Shown: positions 29,617 through 38,865 of the stretch, piece after piece
How the letters are laid out: each line of letters begins with the position of its first letter
Numbering within the stretch: position 1 is the first letter of the stretch
Origin: JAFDVL01 sp963794955
Lineage (GTDB): Bacteria; Acidobacteriota; Blastocatellia; RBC074
Direction of reading: 5' to 3'
NCBI GenBank assembly: GCA_963794955.1
Contig: CAWCGF010000003.1
Location: 62,001 to 126,000 of the forward strand
DNA: 64,000 nt
The notes under the pieces: generated by a model
What the model was told of the DNA's origin: nothing
Seen by the model: only the letters and a program-made list of their open reading frames with translations
The model's database searches: none
Made by a program: the position numbers and the translations under genes

Positions 29617-30936
29617 TTAACAATCGCATCCACAATCGCATCCGTCACAGCAACTTTCGCAACAGCAATTACAGGAACCATCACAACAGCCTTCGCAACA
29701 AGGGTCACAGCAACTATCACAGTATTGAGATTTCTGATGTTTCTTTTGTCCAGAATTGATCTCCATTAGGGGCGAATGTGGTTTTAAGGCCGCAAGTATG
29801 GCCCCCGGTATCGCGCCCCAAAACATTAAATTTGCGCTTAAGCCCAAACAGTCCCGCCAGGTTTGGAGTGGTTGCGAGGGGGCCAGCAATACCACCACCA
29901 GAATTATGGCAAACATAAAAGGGGCATACAGGCGACTGACAAAGGTGCCTTTTGCTAATTCCGCATGCACCAATCTCCTGCTGGTTTGTAACGCATTTCG
30001 CCACCTCTCCCGCATTGTAATGGCCCTTCGGGCACAGCTCATCACCGGCAAATCTTTTTGCAGCTTTCGTTTTACATTCTGGCGCAAGCGATTGATAAAT
30101 ATGCTGGCTGTTGCAGGCTGAAGTGGTAACGTGGAAATCGTTGCGATAATTTGCTCCTGAATGAGCAGTAACGTTTGCCTCACTTGTTGTCGCACCCCGC
30201 CCGACAACTGAGGTTCTGTCATCTGATAAGCTGCTCGTATCGCGTTGAATTCTCTCGAGCGATAATCTTTCTCATAATCTTCAAAAGCATCAAGCAAGTA
30301 AATTAATCGTCCGAAAGCATAGCCAAGCTGATACGCGGATGCAGCAAGCGATGGACTCGCAAGCAATTGCACCCCGTGTCTGAAAAACAGAGCTGTAGCC
30401 TTTGCTGTCGGAACCGCTGCAAACTCCAGTGCCTCATGCGCTAACATCCGCGAGGATTTTGCGCGCAATATCTCTTCGCGTTGATCCTGTTCATCATTGA
30501 GCGTCTGCAATTCGCTCAGCGGAAATTTCCAGTCCAGTAATTTTTGGTGTGCCTTTTGAAATGGCGAACGTAAAAGCTTGAGCAAGAGTTGCCACCGTCT
30601 TTGCTGGGAATCCTTGCAATGATCAGCCAGCTTAAATTCTGTTAGGACAATGTTAGCTGTGGCCGCGTATTGTAGGGGGAACGGCATTTCCGCCTCGCCG
30701 GGCGACGTCGTAAGGCAGTTGTACGATAAATAAGGTCGTGCCCAATTAACGAGATCTGGTTGCGCCAACGCGATCAACATTTCCCCTAGGAAAACGGTAT
30801 CGTGATTGAGCAAGGCCCTGGTTGGTTGGCCATACAACCAGCCCAAGGTTTTGCAGGTGCCACAATAGTTCAGCCGGTAATCAGTCTTCTGTTCAGCACT
30901 TAACTGACAGGTCCTGGCTTGCAGTAATCCATACAT
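29617..30936 (-). CDS. DUF5685 family protein with cysteine-rich tail
   Basis: A 439-residue protein. The N-terminal half matches the DUF5685 pattern (MYGLLQARTCQLSAEQKTDY, YCGTCKTLGWLYG, LLDAFEDYEKDY). One hydrophobic segment lies near 340 (PFMFAIILVVVLLAP). The last ~35 residues are almost only Cys, Asp, Gly, Glu and Ser: CDSCCDPCCEGCCDGSCNCC and onward, ending CDCGCDC, about 20 cysteines. The tail could bind metal or form disulfides; this is inference. Function unknown. It is divergent from the exported Cys-containing gene at 31186. Confidence 0.75.
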   Translation of the reverse strand: MYGLLQARTCQLSAEQKTDYRLNYCGTCKTLGWLYGQPTRALLNHDTVFLGEMLIALAQPDLVNWARPYLSYNCLTTSPGEAEMPFPLQYAATANIVLTEFKLADHCKDSQQRRWQLLLKLLRSPFQKAHQKLLDWKFPLSELQTLNDEQDQREEILRAKSSRMLAHEALEFAAVPTAKATALFFRHGVQLLASPSLAASAYQLGYAFGRLIYLLDAFEDYEKDYRSREFNAIRAAYQMTEPQLSGGVRQQVRQTLLLIQEQIIATISTLPLQPATASIFINRLRQNVKRKLQKDLPVMSCARRAITMRERWRNALQTSRRLVHAELAKGTFVSRLYAPFMFAIILVVVLLAPSQPLQTWRDCLGLSANLMFWGAIPGAILAALKPHSPLMEINSGQKKHQKSQYCDSCCDPCCEGCCDGSCNCCCESCCDGCDCGCDC

Positions 30937-31185
30937 AGAATCTTTTCGTTAATAGCCGAGTGCAAGAGGGGCTAATTGTTTATAATCAGGATTTTCAAAA
31001 TGAGCAAGTTGCGGACGGAAAATCCAGCGAACTCAGCCTCCGCCAATCTCAAAAGTTCTTGAAGTTTATTTCAGGAAAATCTCAAAACAACCTTAAGACT
31101 TTCCTTTGCCACTGCCTTTATTGTTTCGCTCGTAGTCGGGAATTCATTCCGGCATCACCAACCAAACGCTAAAGGAGGAAATCTC

Positions 31186-31596
31186 GTGAACACGAAAAAA
31201 TCTTTCGTCAAACTATTTATCGTTGCAGCCCCAGTTATCGTCTTCGCCCTTGTCACTACCCTATTGTGGCAACTGAAGGCCGATGCGCAGAGCAAAAAAG
31301 AATTCAAAGGAGCTACGCAGGAAAACAATCGCCTGGTTCCCAAGCCCGGTCATCAACTCCGGCAGGCATCAGTTGGCCAGATTGAAGTCTTGAAGGAGGA
31401 AACGACAACGAGCAGCGGCCCCACACCGCGGCGCGTCACGAAGCTCATTAAAGTGAATGGCATCAATGTCAGTTGTGTCTGCGGCGGCACGACTTCCACC
31501 ACGAACTGTTCGACCCTCGTGACCAGCGGTGGCGCATCCTGCAAGGCGAAAAATAATGGATGCAGCAAATGCGAAATGATCGCGACCGAAAACTAA
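31186..31596 (+). CDS. Small exported cysteine-containing protein
   Basis: A 136-residue protein with an N-terminal hydrophobic segment (FIVAAPVIVFALVTTLLW) and signal cleavage near ADAQS. The mature C-terminus contains six cysteines in CVCGG, NCSTL, SCKAKNNGCSKCEM. Strong ribosome-binding AAAGGAGGAAATC before ATG 31186. I do not recognise it. With the next gene it forms a likely two-gene exported unit, 32 bases apart. Confidence 0.65.
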   Translation: MNTKKSFVKLFIVAAPVIVFALVTTLLWQLKADAQSKKEFKGATQENNRLVPKPGHQLRQASVGQIEVLKEETTTSSGPTPRRVTKLIKVNGINVSCVCGGTTSTTNCSTLVTSGGASCKAKNNGCSKCEMIATEN

Positions 31597-31628
31597 CCCC
31601 GCTCGCAACGCTGACAAGGAGAAACATT

Positions 31629-33077
31629 ATGTTGGATCGAACCACAGGAAATCAGTTACGCCTACACCGCTTCCTTATCCTGGCCGTGCTCATAGGAATC
31701 AGTCTCTGGTCTCCAGGTCCGGTTTTGGGCCAAGTCGAGTTAGCGGGCAGTTGTCCTGCTGCCTGCGGTATTAAGATTCGCATCACGAATGCAGTCATCA
31801 ATGAGGCGAATGATGGGGTGCTGGTCAAAGTGGATTGGACGATGGACCCGCCCAAACCGGAACTCAAATTGACCTCGTTGCAGATCGTCGCGAAGGTGAA
31901 TTTAGGGATAGACAATGTCGAGAACCGCGTCACCGTTGGGGTTGATAAACGTACCGCTACGATCAAGCTTTCCCGCAACTTTGAATTCGATTTCAAGGAT
32001 GTCAAGACACTGCACACGGAAGTCATTGCCTTCGCCAATCCGCTCCCGCCGATTCCAGTAAATACGACGGATCGAAGAATCGTGGGAGAAGGCAATGATT
32101 CTGCTGTCGAGGTCGCATGGAATAGCCCTGGCCCTTTGCCCTGCACCGCTGCCAATTTTGTGCTTGAGGTTTCCGCCATCAATGAAAAAGGCGACAAACT
32201 GACCGGCTTGCTCAATGCGGGGCTGACGGCGCGCAAAGCTAAAGTTGACTTAAAAGGGGCGCTCAATAAGAAGGGATTACGGACGCCCGAAGCCAGTGTC
32301 AAGGTCGTCCATAACGCGCTGGGCTGTGTCGAATTGCAAAACTTTTCGCCCACTCTTGTCACCCCGGCGATTGGAGCAGGGGTTGGTTCGACTGGCCCGG
32401 ATACAGCCAAAGTGACCATCAAGAATTTTTCTTTGTTTGCTGACAGCGGTCGCGTGTTTACCGATTTGCGCTGGGATGTGTTTGAACCGACAAACTTCAA
32501 AGTCACGCAATTCGATCTTAAATTGGAAGTCGAAAAAGCCAATGGGCAAATTCAGACGCAGAACGCCTTAGCCTTGAGCAATCAACGCAGCTTTAACGGC
32601 GGCGAGGGTATCGGAGTGGAGAATGAAGTGCGCAAGGTCACGGTTACGGTCAAGGCTACTCTGAGAGATAATGCAAACACGGCGGTGCTAACGCGGGAAG
32701 ACAAACGATCCGCCACCTTCAGCCCGAAGCCCGCACCAAAGCCTGTCCTCCCGGATAATACGCCCGTGCAATTGGACATTACGAATCTGAAAATCTCCAG
32801 CGCGTCCAATCTTCATCGGGTCGCAAGCGGCTGGCAACTCCAGCTTCCTGCCGGTGTCACCGTGACAAACTTTTTGGTTGAGGCAACTGTGGCAGGCACG
32901 CAGAACAAAATTCAGCGTAGCGCCGTTATCGCGGGCAACGCTCGCCAGGGCGAAGTACGTTTCAGCTTTACCGAAGTGGGAAATCAGATCAAAGGCGCAC
33001 AGGTAAAAGTCACCGCCAATCTCAAGCGCGCCAATGGCAGCACGTTCCAGCAAACGGCGACACGCAACAGTAATTAA
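31629..33077 (+). CDS. Exported protein with repeated beta-sandwich-like domains
   Basis: A 482-residue protein. Signal peptide MLDRTTGNQLRLHRFLILAV...VLGQ, with AAGGAGAAAC upstream of ATG 31629. The mature part has two to three repeats of a ~130-residue unit: IRITNAVINEANDGVLVKVDW, VTIKNFSLFADSGRVFTDLRW and LDITNLKISSASNLHRVASG share an I-x-N-x-x-I start, and each is followed by a segment such as VNLGIDNVENRVTV or VEKANGQIQTQ. Probably fibronectin- or Ig-like folds. Function unknown. Its stop overlaps the convergent gene by 4 bases. Confidence 0.7.
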   Translation: MLDRTTGNQLRLHRFLILAVLIGISLWSPGPVLGQVELAGSCPAACGIKIRITNAVINEANDGVLVKVDWTMDPPKPELKLTSLQIVAKVNLGIDNVENRVTVGVDKRTATIKLSRNFEFDFKDVKTLHTEVIAFANPLPPIPVNTTDRRIVGEGNDSAVEVAWNSPGPLPCTAANFVLEVSAINEKGDKLTGLLNAGLTARKAKVDLKGALNKKGLRTPEASVKVVHNALGCVELQNFSPTLVTPAIGAGVGSTGPDTAKVTIKNFSLFADSGRVFTDLRWDVFEPTNFKVTQFDLKLEVEKANGQIQTQNALALSNQRSFNGGEGIGVENEVRKVTVTVKATLRDNANTAVLTREDKRSATFSPKPAPKPVLPDNTPVQLDITNLKISSASNLHRVASGWQLQLPAGVTVTNFLVEATVAGTQNKIQRSAVIAGNARQGEVRFSFTEVGNQIKGAQVKVTANLKRANGSTFQQTATRNSN

Positions 33078-33658
33078 GCTGCTTTGAGAATTTGATTGAT
33101 TGCTGCGACGAGTTTGGCGGCGTCGTTGTTCTCCGCCTCGTTGCGATAAGCGGCCATCACGACATCAGAGAAGAGCACTTGCAAGTCGCGTTCAATTTCG
33201 CTGGTCGGATATAAGCGCGCATTCAATTGCACTTTGCTCATATCAATCGCCAGTCCCAGCGCGCTGGCTTTGAGGGGCGAAAGCTGAAAGTAGAGCGCCC
33301 CGACAAAGCCGCGTATCTCTGTTGCTTCGGTCAGGGGCAATCCCGAAGGCATTTTTACCGGACGCTCATTGATTGCGGTAGGAACTGTACCCAGTCCGCC
33401 TTGCGAAGCAATGAGCGTCGCAATGACATGCGGAACTTTGCGCGTGCCGCTGCTGAATGTGCCGAGCAATTGTAGTTTACCGTTTTCCAGCCGTGCTGAT
33501 TGCGGCGCAAACGTGAATTTATGTTTGCTCTTGCTGGTTTCAAATTCGCCCGTAAACGCTTTGTCACGTTGCAGCGCAAAGATGGAGTACAGTTTGGCGG
33601 ATGGTTTGGGGCCAGGCGCTGTTCTCGCTGAGGCTTGCTTATCTTCTGGTACGAACAT
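33074..33658 (-). CDS. Hypothetical protein upstream of GMC oxidoreductase
   Basis: A 194-residue cytosolic-looking protein, not recognised. ATG 33658 (MFVPEDKQASARTAPG) has GGAGAAAT just before. It has a beta-rich middle (KHKFTFAPQSARLENGKLQL) and a helical C-terminus (RDLQVLFSDVVMAAYR). It lies downstream of the GMC oxidoreductase gene with a hairpin in between, probably one transcript. In other acidobacteria GMC enzymes often pair with a gluconate dehydrogenase gamma subunit; this protein does not look like one. Confidence 0.6.
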   Translation of the reverse strand: MFVPEDKQASARTAPGPKPSAKLYSIFALQRDKAFTGEFETSKSKHKFTFAPQSARLENGKLQLLGTFSSGTRKVPHVIATLIASQGGLGTVPTAINERPVKMPSGLPLTEATEIRGFVGALYFQLSPLKASALGLAIDMSKVQLNARLYPTSEIERDLQVLFSDVVMAAYRNEAENNDAAKLVAAINQILKAA

Positions 33659-33687
33659 TGATTTCTCCGGGTAAGAACTATTAGCCG

Positions 33688-33740
33688 TTAGCCCGTAGCG
33701 ATTAGCCAAGAAATTTTTCGGGCCAATCGCTACAGGCTAA
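33688..33740. repeat. Intergenic hairpin
   Basis: TTAGCCCGTAGCGATTAGCC at 33688-33707 pairs with GGCCAATCGCTACAGGCTAA at 33721-33740 (18 of 20) around AAGAAATTTTTCG. It lies between the GMC and hypothetical genes on the minus strand; a possible mRNA processing or attenuation point. Confidence 0.7.
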
Positions 33741-33743
33741 AAA

Positions 33744-35462
33744 TCACAAATTCCCGCGCTTCATTTCATCCGCGATGTAATCACAGGCGCGCATCGTCAA
33801 GGCCATAATCGTGATCGTTGGGTTCTGATTCGCTGCGCCAACAAAGGCTGCGCCATCCGTTACGAAGACGTTTTTGACATCGTGCGTTTGATTCCATTTG
33901 TTCAGCACGGCAGTCTTTTTATCGTTGCCCATCCGTGCGGTGCCGAGTTCGTGAATAATCTTGCCGGGGGCGGTCATTTGGCCGCCGACCGAAATGATTT
34001 CGGCTCCGGCGGCTTTCAGTGTTTCCTCAATACATCCAGCGGCGTCCTTCGCCATTTCGCGTTCGTTGTCGGAATGCTGAATGTGAATTTTCAGCACGGG
34101 AATGCCCCAGGCGTCTACGGTTCCGCCAGGATCAATTTCGACGAAGTTTTCAAAGCGCGACAGCATATTGGCGCGCGTCGTCATATACACTGGCGCAGTG
34201 CTCCATTTGCGCACCGTTTCTTTGAATTGTTTGCCGAAGCCGGGGAAGCGGCCTGCATCTGGGTTTCTTCCCATGCCGGAACTGCACTCAAAGCCATAGC
34301 CGCGCAAGAATTTCGGATGTTTCGTTTTGGCGTCGAGATTGCGAAAGCGCGGTACAAATAAGCCGGCGGCCTTGCCGTCCTCATTTACTGGCTCGCGGCC
34401 TGCCAGCGTGTGAAAGACACCCTGACCACTGATCCCGCCAAAATGGTCAACCAGATAGTGACCAAGCACCCCGGAAGAGTTGCCCAAGCCATGAGGATGT
34501 TGCCGCGATTTTGAGTTGAGCAGGAGCCGCGTAGATTCCAGCGTCGAACCCGCGACGATGATGACTTTGCCTTGAAATTCCAGCTCCTGAAACGTCACGC
34601 GATCCACGACTGCGACGCCTTTGGCATTGCCTGTTTTGGGGTCTACGTTGATGTGGCGCACTACTGAATTGGGACGCAACGTCATCTTGCCTGTCGCAGC
34701 GGCAACCGGCAACGTCGCTGAAACCGAACTGAACATTGCGCCGACATCACAGCCGTCACCGCAATGGCCGCAGTAATGACAAACGGCGCGATTGTATTTC
34801 TTATGGATTGGCTTGGCTGCCGTCAGCATCGAAACGCGTGACGTGATGCCGGGACGACCTAATTTCTCAGAGCCTTTTTTCAGCAGATGTTCGCCACAGG
34901 TCAGCTTCATCGGCGGCAGATATTTGCCGTTCGGCTGATACCACAAATTATCCAGGTTGCCGCTGACGCCGACGAACTCTTCGACTTTGTCGTAGTACGG
35001 TTCGATTTCTTGGTAATCAATCGGCCAATCCACATCGAAGCCGTCGTGCGTCGCGGCTTTGAAATCCAGATCGGAATAGCGCCACGACAATCGTCCCCAG
35101 TGCAGCGTCTTGCCGCCGACGATGCGCGCGCGCACCCAGAGGAATGGCTTACCGGGTTCGGTCGTGTACGGGTTCTCGGAATCCTTGACGTAAAAGTGAC
35201 GGCTAAAATGGCCTGCTGTATCTTCCATCCATTGCTCTTTGGCCTTCCAGCCGGGCGGGCCAAGGCCGCGATACATATCTTCGTACGGCCACGTGTGCAT
35301 GGAGAAGTCGCGCGCCGGGTTGACGGGCGGGCCGGCTTCCAGAACTAAGACTTCCATCCCTTTTTCCGTCAACTCTTTGGCCGCCATGCCGCCGGAAGCG
35401 CCGGAGCCGATGATAATGGCGTCATAGCGTTTTTGATTTCTCGTAGTCTGAACTTGGAACAC
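33744..35462 (-). CDS. GMC family oxidoreductase
   Basis: A 572-residue FAD enzyme. FAD loop YDAIIIGSGASGGMAAKEL near residue 13; a cysteine-rich stretch CHYCGHCGDGCDVGAMFS at ~230; the C-terminal HELGTARMGNDKKTAVLN and VFVTDGAAFVGAANQNPTIT are GMC_oxred_C signatures. It oxidises a sugar or alcohol and passes electrons to a partner. I chose GTG 35462 because GGGAGGGAA lies 5 bases upstream and the length then matches the family; an upstream extension to 35792 has no homology to it. Confidence 0.9.
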   Translation of the reverse strand: MFQVQTTRNQKRYDAIIIGSGASGGMAAKELTEKGMEVLVLEAGPPVNPARDFSMHTWPYEDMYRGLGPPGWKAKEQWMEDTAGHFSRHFYVKDSENPYTTEPGKPFLWVRARIVGGKTLHWGRLSWRYSDLDFKAATHDGFDVDWPIDYQEIEPYYDKVEEFVGVSGNLDNLWYQPNGKYLPPMKLTCGEHLLKKGSEKLGRPGITSRVSMLTAAKPIHKKYNRAVCHYCGHCGDGCDVGAMFSSVSATLPVAAATGKMTLRPNSVVRHINVDPKTGNAKGVAVVDRVTFQELEFQGKVIIVAGSTLESTRLLLNSKSRQHPHGLGNSSGVLGHYLVDHFGGISGQGVFHTLAGREPVNEDGKAAGLFVPRFRNLDAKTKHPKFLRGYGFECSSGMGRNPDAGRFPGFGKQFKETVRKWSTAPVYMTTRANMLSRFENFVEIDPGGTVDAWGIPVLKIHIQHSDNEREMAKDAAGCIEETLKAAGAEIISVGGQMTAPGKIIHELGTARMGNDKKTAVLNKWNQTHDVKNVFVTDGAAFVGAANQNPTITIMALTMRACDYIADEMKRGNL

Positions 35463-35820
35463 GGTTCCCTCCCAAAATATTGCCGCGTTAGTGACGATTG
35501 ACCCTGAATTCGGATAGCGGCGGGAATGCTCTGTGAAGACGAGAGGCAAACTAGCACAAGGTTGAGACACGATCAAGAGAAGGGAACTATGAGGAGGAGA
35601 ACCAAATGAACAGCAAACCGGAAGTTTGCTGTTGACCCGCAAGACGGCTCGCAAGTGAAGCCCACCGCAAACGGGAAAGTTTGCTGCACATTTTTCGAGA
35701 GGGGATTCTGGATTTGGCCAAGCATTCATTATGTCGAAATTGTGTGACGTCGGTTCTATGGCTAGAGCCGCAACTTCTCTTCTTGCCACCAAAACTTCGC
35801 TTTGATGAAAGGCCGAAAAT
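35463..35820. other. Gene-free stretch of 358 bases
   Basis: Contains the repeat at 35611-35700 and the divergent upstream regions of the GMC and 35821 genes. A purine-rich GATGAAAGG lies before ATG 35821. No other element is clear. Confidence 0.5.
35611..35700. repeat. AGCAAAC...GTTTGCT repeat pair
   Basis: CAGCAAACCGGAAGTTTGCT at 35611-35630 and a second, degenerate copy GCAAACGGGAAAGTTTGCTG followed by CACATTTTTCGAGA. The end is shared with 46471-46508. Each unit is a small palindrome. Confidence 0.75.
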
Positions 35821-36303
35821 ATGCGTTACCTTGGTTTCTTACTGCTCCTGCTTCCCTTTACGCTGTTGGCCCAAACGCCGATTTCGCCCAGCACGGCCTC
35901 AACGGACAATCAACTTACCAGCGAGACCGAACAACGAAAGGCGGTGACAAAGCCTTTCGAGCCAAGCTCCGTCACCGAGAAAAAGGTCTTTGATAAAAAG
36001 TTCTATGCGCTGATGATCGGCCTGCAAGCCAGCACCGTACTAGACATCGAAAGCTCCTATTACGCGTTGCAAAACTGTCCGCGCGGGTTCACCTGCCGCG
36101 AAGGAAATCCAGTGTTACGGCCTTTTGTGAGTGCCGGACGTCCGGCTGTCTATGCCTTCACCACCGCGACGAACGCCCTCGCCGTTTTGAGCAGCCATAA
36201 ACTGCGGAAAAAAGGCAGCCGTTACTGGTGGGTTCCGATGACGGTCTATACAGGAATTCACGCCTTCTGCGCGGTCAGAAACTATCAGACGGCGCGACGG
36301 TAA
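35821..36303 (+). CDS. Small exported or membrane hypothetical protein
   Basis: A 160-residue protein with signal peptide MRYLGFLLLLLPFTLLAQTP. The middle is Ser/Thr-rich and charged, and then comes FYALMIGLQASTVLDIESSY, CPRGFTCREGNPVLRPF and a C-terminal hydrophobic segment VPMTVYTGIHAFCAV. Several short segments could be membrane helices. It resembles small acidobacterial membrane proteins of unknown role. It stands alone. Confidence 0.6.
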   Translation: MRYLGFLLLLLPFTLLAQTPISPSTASTDNQLTSETEQRKAVTKPFEPSSVTEKKVFDKKFYALMIGLQASTVLDIESSYYALQNCPRGFTCREGNPVLRPFVSAGRPAVYAFTTATNALAVLSSHKLRKKGSRYWWVPMTVYTGIHAFCAVRNYQTARR

Positions 36304-36635
36304 TAATCAGCCTACTCTGAGTATGCAATAAACAGTTGCGTGGTCATTGGTCATTTGTTATCGCGGTAGCACGGCCTGTGCCCTAACTAATGACTGATGA
36401 CCAATGACTAATTGTAAATAACAAGAGCAATCACACTACAACATTTTTGCTACCTTGCTCCTCTCCTCCTTTCCTCCGCCCGATCTGCCACCGGGCTTAT
36501 GACGCAATTGATAAACTTTATGGCCGAAGCCGCCGCTTGCGAACCACCCACCCAGAACGGTAAGATGTAACTGCCTAGAGATAGGCCAGCATCGAATGCA
36601 CCGCGCTGTGGAGCCAAGCGGCCCCCGGCGCATAG
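36304..36635. other. Gene-free stretch of 332 bases
   Basis: Holds the TCATTGG-type palindrome at 36341-36412 and a pyrimidine-rich stretch (CTCCTCTCCTCCTTTCCTCC). No coding region that I can support. Confidence 0.5.
36341..36412. repeat. TCATTGG-type palindrome
   Basis: TGGTCATTGGTCATT on the left and AATGACTGATGACCAATGACTA on the right (imperfect complements), about 35 bases apart. Same family as 4971-5052. Confidence 0.7.
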
Positions 36636-36902
36636 ATGAACATGAAAAAGCCGATCAGGGTCGAAATTACCGGACGAAACTCTTTCTGGCAAAATGCTGT
36701 GAAAGTCGAATGGGAGCATCAATACCCGGATCGCCAATGGATTGCCCAGGGCGACAGGTTTTATGTCATCGAAGCCGAGTGGCTTTTGGATGTACAACGC
36801 GTCGCCCATCAATGTTTTGCTACGGCTGTCGTCGCGCCGGAAGATGTGGGAAAGCGAAAGCTCTTTCGTCAGCTTTTGGGGCGCGAAGACGACGAAGCAT
36901 AA
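36636..36902 (+). CDS. Small hypothetical protein
   Basis: An 88-residue cytosolic protein, not recognised: MNMKKPIRVEITGRNSFWQN, then WEHQYPDRQWIAQGDRFYVI and EDVGKRKLFRQLLGRED. No signal or membrane segment. It lies 43 bases upstream of the c-type protein gene and may be co-transcribed. Confidence 0.5.
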   Translation: MNMKKPIRVEITGRNSFWQNAVKVEWEHQYPDRQWIAQGDRFYVIEAEWLLDVQRVAHQCFATAVVAPEDVGKRKLFRQLLGREDDEA

Positions 36903-36945
36903 GCGCAGATTTCAAATCTCAAATTTCGAGGAGAGGAAGTATTTC

Positions 36946-37425
36946 ATGAAAAAAACTGTGAAAGTAATCGCAGCAATGGCAGTTTTGGGCCTATTCCTGA
37001 CGACGGCGTTTCGCACCGAAGCTTATCCGCCCTTTGTCCGTAAGGCCTCTGCGTTTGGTGCCAAAGATTGCCTGTTTTGCCATACCGAACCAAACGGCGG
37101 CGAAGGTTGGAACGAACGGGGCAAATGGTTAATGACCGAAAAAGACAAGCGCAAAGCCGACTCAATTGATGTCGAATGGCTCGCTGAATTCAAGCCCGCA
37201 GACGCAACCGCAGCCACTGGTGAGAAGAAAGAAGGCGAAGGCGAGAAGAAAGAAGGCGAGAAGAAAGAAGGCGAGAAGAAGCCGGAAGACGCCAACAAGA
37301 GCACTGAATCAACGGACAAAGATAAAGACAAAGAACACGCCGACAAAGATAAAGACAAGGACAAGGACAAAGATAAAGACAAAGATAAAGACAAAAATAA
37401 GAAGAAAAACAACGGAAACAGCTAA
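36946..37425 (+). CDS. Exported monoheme c-type protein with Lys/Asp repeat tail
   Basis: A 159-residue protein. Signal peptide MKKTVKVIAAMAVLGLFLTT. One CxxCH heme site, DCLFCHTEPNGGEGW, near residue 45. From ~90 on the protein is nothing but Glu/Lys then Lys/Asp repeats (EGEKKEGEKKEGEKK, then DKDKDKDKDKD), ending KNKKKNNGNS. The tail is presumably disordered and highly charged. GGAGAGGAAG precedes the ATG. Electron carrier or heme-binding exported protein by motif; partner unknown. Confidence 0.75.
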   Translation: MKKTVKVIAAMAVLGLFLTTAFRTEAYPPFVRKASAFGAKDCLFCHTEPNGGEGWNERGKWLMTEKDKRKADSIDVEWLAEFKPADATAATGEKKEGEGEKKEGEKKEGEKKPEDANKSTESTDKDKDKEHADKDKDKDKDKDKDKDKDKNKKKNNGNS

Positions 37426-37483
37426 GTCAGGCGTGGCTAGCCCCCCTTGCTAGCCCGTTGATTTTTCTGGTGGAGAGTAGAGA

Positions 37484-38680
37484 ATGCCGAAACTTTCGAT
37501 TCGAGACCTGGATTTAGCCGGGCAGCGCGTCTTCATTCGCGTGGATTTCAACGTTCCACTAGAAGGCGGGCAAGTTACTGATGACACGCGGATCACTGCC
37601 GCGATTCCGACGATCCAATTTGCCATAGATAAAGGCGCGAAGGTCATTTTGGCCTCGCACCTGGGACGCCCCAAAGGCGAGCGCAATTTGAAGTATTCGC
37701 TCAAACCTGTAGCCAATCGGTTGTCCCAATTGCTCGAACGCGATGTCCCCCTGGTCAGCGATTGTATTGGCAAGCCTGCCGAAACGGCGGTGGCGGCGAT
37801 GAAGAATGGGGATGTTTTGCTGTTGGAAAACGTACGCTTTTACAAAGAGGAAGAAGCTAACGACGAGGGGTTTGCCGCCAGCTTGGCCAAGCTTTGTGAC
37901 GTGTATGTGAACGATGCGTTTGGCACGGCGCATCGCGCCCACGCTTCGACGGAAGGTATTGCCCATCGAGTGTCACAGGCGGCGGCGGGCTTTTTGATGG
38001 AGAAGGAGTTGCGGTATTTGTACGGCGCGCTCGAAGCTCCGGCGCGTCCCTTTGTCGTAATTTTGGGCGGCGCGAAAGTCTCTGACAAAATCCAGGTCAT
38101 TGCCAACCTGCTCAAATCCGCCGATGCGGTGTTAATTGGCGGGGCCATGGCCTACACGTTTTTCTTGTCGCGTGGCTTGGGCGTCGGCAAATCGCTGGTC
38201 GAGCCGGACAAAACCGACTTGGCCAAGCAACTAGAAGCCACGGCTAAAGAAACAGACGTGAACCTACAGTTGCCGAGCGATCACGTCATTGCCGCGAATC
38301 CCAATGATGGTGCTAATGCGAAGACGGTTAGCATTGATGCGACGCCTGCGGAGGCGATGGGCTTGGATATTGGCGTGGCCACGCAAACTGCGTATGCTGA
38401 AATCATCAAATCCGCCAAAACGGTGATTTGGAATGGCCCGATGGGGTTGTTTGAAAAAGTGCCTTTTGACCAAGGCACACGCGCCGTGGCGCACGCCGTC
38501 GCCGAAGCGACGGAAAAGAATGACGCCACTTCGATTATCGGCGGCGGTGACAGCGTAGCTGCGATTCACGAAGTTGGGCTGGCAGATCAGGTTTCGCACA
38601 TCTCGACCGGCGGCGGCGCGACATTGGAATTGTTGGCGGGAGATGTGCTGCCAGGTGTCGCAGCACTGACAGAAAAATAA
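37484..38680 (+). CDS. pgk: Phosphoglycerate kinase
   Basis: A 398-residue glycolytic kinase converting 1,3-bisphosphoglycerate and ADP to 3-phosphoglycerate and ATP in the cytosol. RVFIRVDFNVPLEGG, ASHLGRPKGE, ENVRFYKEEEAN, AFGTAHRAHAST, GGAKVSDKI, and the C-terminal GGGDSVAAI and STGGGATLELL are all standard. Normal length. It is followed by a coiled-coil protein gene and tpiA. Confidence 0.97.
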   Translation: MPKLSIRDLDLAGQRVFIRVDFNVPLEGGQVTDDTRITAAIPTIQFAIDKGAKVILASHLGRPKGERNLKYSLKPVANRLSQLLERDVPLVSDCIGKPAETAVAAMKNGDVLLLENVRFYKEEEANDEGFAASLAKLCDVYVNDAFGTAHRAHASTEGIAHRVSQAAAGFLMEKELRYLYGALEAPARPFVVILGGAKVSDKIQVIANLLKSADAVLIGGAMAYTFFLSRGLGVGKSLVEPDKTDLAKQLEATAKETDVNLQLPSDHVIAANPNDGANAKTVSIDATPAEAMGLDIGVATQTAYAEIIKSAKTVIWNGPMGLFEKVPFDQGTRAVAHAVAEATEKNDATSIIGGGDSVAAIHEVGLADQVSHISTGGGATLELLAGDVLPGVAALTEK

Positions 38681-38865
38681 TGCAAAAAGCAAATATCAAA
38701 AAACAAAAGGTCGGCACTTTCTTTTTTCTATCTCTTTTACATTAAAGCGGTGCAACCTTCCTTAATTTACTGTTGTCCTTTGCCTTTTGCTTTGTTTTGG
38801 TTTGTTTGCCCTAATTGATACTTTCTTGAGTTCATGAGATTTATCGGAAAGGATCAAGACAAACT

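Noticed and set aside
33744..35792. Longer GMC frame with 110 extra N-terminal residues
   Set aside because: The extra part has no family similarity; a GTG with a strong RBS at 35462 gives the normal length.
36450..36812. 120-codon minus-strand frame
   Set aside because: Overlaps a plus-strand gene with a better start; no motif or RBS.
37200..37410. Repeating DNA that might be a CRISPR array
   Set aside because: The repeats are codon-level EGEKK and DKDK repeats in an open coding frame with no spacers.
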